Part shown: piece by piece, positions 63,028 to 64,000 of the stretch
Layout of the letters: each line of letters starts with the position of its first letter
Position numbering within the stretch: position 1 is the stretch's first letter
Assembly: GCA_001510575.1 (NCBI GenBank)
Contig: LNGK01000006.1
Span: forward strand, 1,979,565-2,043,564
Source of the DNA: Knoxdaviesia capensis
Taxonomy: Eukaryota; Ascomycota; Sordariomycetes; Microascales; Gondwanamycetaceae
Reading direction: 5' to 3'
DNA length: 64,000 nt
Translations under genes and position numbers: made by a program
Notes under the pieces: generated by a model
What the model was told of the DNA's origin: nothing
Databases searched by the model: none
What the model saw: only the letters and a program-made list of their open reading frames with translations

Positions 63028-64000
63028 GGTGTGGGAGTGTGTGTATATGTGTGGCGTAGTCTCAAACGATGCAGATCAAAAAAAGCAAGACCGGGGCTGG
63101 ATCGAGGGGGGGCGTGGGTTGAAGCTATTCGCATACGATAAGGGCCGAGAGGGGGGAAATCAGCCAGTGAAGAAGAAGGCGAGTCGAAGTATCCGTGAGA
63201 TTGTAGTTTGGGTGGTGAGTTCAGGCGTCAAGTCATTTCAAGATCATTTTTACAGAGAACGAAGAAAACAGGGAAAAGGGCAGAGAATCAACGCAGGTGT
63301 GGCTGTGGAACTTTTTCGGGTTGCTATGAAGACCAGGTCGAGAGGGATGAAGTGAAGCCAGAAAAAAAGCGTGGAGATATCAAGGAACCAAGGAGGCGTC
63401 ATCATTGGGTAAAATGGCTTCGTCAGGGAGGTCAATGAAACAGCTGGTGGCAGGTGCCGGCAGGTGGTGACTGGCCCTTAGGGTTAGGGTTGGGCATTGT
63501 TTGCGTGTTCTCACAATAGCAACAGTTCAACCAAACAAGCAACGAAAATACGAATGAGTGTGTCTCTATTCTGCTTGATAGAGTGCTTGTTCTCTGTTTC
63601 CTCATAGTTTCAGTCTGACCGTCATCTAGACTCAGCAGGGCATCTTGCCACCACAAGACCTCTCTGGAAAGCTCTGAAGCCAAGCACGCAAATCCAGACT
63701 GTTCTCTGAGATCGACATGCCACTCTTGATACTTGCACCCTACCACTCTTTTTTAGGCTGCTTGGCAGCGAGAGAGAGCGGGAGATTGATTGAATACTAG
63801 TTGACGGACAGTGGCAGGCCAATTGACATCCAGAAGGCGGAATTACAAGAATGGCACAGTTCATCTAAACAGTAGTTGTTTTCATGGAGGGTGCATGTGT
63901 CCTACATACGATATACTGGCTTGGGATAGTGGTACTGCCCATAGCTACGATAGAGGCGAAAAATTGACGATATGATCTCAGTAAAACTCCGGTACTGAGT
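63028..64000. other. Right flank: SWA2 promoter region
   Basis: It contains a tandem telobox CTTAGGGTTAGGGTTGGG at about 63477-63494, some 450 bp upstream of SWA2. Short minus-strand frames at 63432-63746 and 63622-63864 show no family resemblance. Confidence 0.45.
63477..63494. promoter_or_regulatory. Tandem telobox upstream of SWA2
   Basis: Two consecutive TTAGGG-type repeats about 450 bp before the SWA2 ATG. Confidence 0.5.

Noticed and set aside
63432..63864. Minus-strand short frames at the right edge as a gene fragment
   Set aside because: No family resemblance, inconsistent frames, and no splice-linked continuation could be supported.

Overview
This window comes from the nuclear genome of a filamentous ascomycete (Pezizomycotina). 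The evidence is short spliceosomal introns (64-267 nt, GT..AG, some with a clear TACTAAC-like branch site), GC-rich codon use, fungal-specific protein families (an MMC1-type mitochondrial protein, an EF-hand MscS channel, a fungal CorA-like giant, a Gfd2/YDR514C-like RNase H fold) and TTAGGG-type telobox motifs. No bacterial-style operons, CRISPR arrays, rRNA genes or intact transposons are visible. The class within Pezizomycotina cannot be fixed from the sequence alone.

Layout. 1-2.5 kb: no supportable gene. 2.5-13.1 kb: three minus-strand genes: a coiled-coil/single-membrane-span protein, an FBPase/SBPase-family phosphatase, and a very large five-exon CorA-like transporter gene (reconstructed at 2,513 aa), whose exons otherwise look like separate ORFs. 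14.7-17.8 kb: a small mitochondrial-type membrane protein (+) converges on a seven-exon nucleoside diphosphate kinase gene (-). The kinase gene has an in-frame upstream extension that encodes a membrane segment behind an excellent start context. 20.9-23.7 kb: MscS/EF-hand channel (-). 28.1-31.1 kb: ER glucosidase II alpha with a spliced signal-peptide exon (-). 31.9-34.0 kb: Gfd2-like protein whose first catalytic motif looks lost (-). 34.5-35.1 kb: a lone short ORF resembling fungal PD-(D/E)XK-like proteins. 37.3-43.5 kb: a 2,033-aa WW-type, Gln/Pro-rich protein (+). 43.5-50.1 kb: a 6.7-kb gene-free interval full of microsatellites. 50.1-52.1 kb: four-exon cytochrome P450 (+). 53.1-63.0 kb: a compact housekeeping block with SMD3 (+), MMC1-like (-), TRM61 (+), UBC7 (+) and SWA2/auxilin (-).

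The genes do not form one pathway. Several belong to ER and trafficking biology (glucosidase II alpha in N-glycan trimming and quality control, UBC7 in ERAD, SWA2 in clathrin uncoating), others to mitochondria (MMC1-like, the 14.7-kb protein) and to RNA metabolism (SMD3, TRM61). No biosynthetic cluster is evident around the P450. The observations most worth following are the dual-start NDPK with a predicted membrane-anchored long form, the giant CorA gene with a zinc-finger-like motif next to the transporter domain, telobox motifs about 200-450 bp upstream of several housekeeping start codons, and the two nuclease-fold relatives at 32-35 kb.
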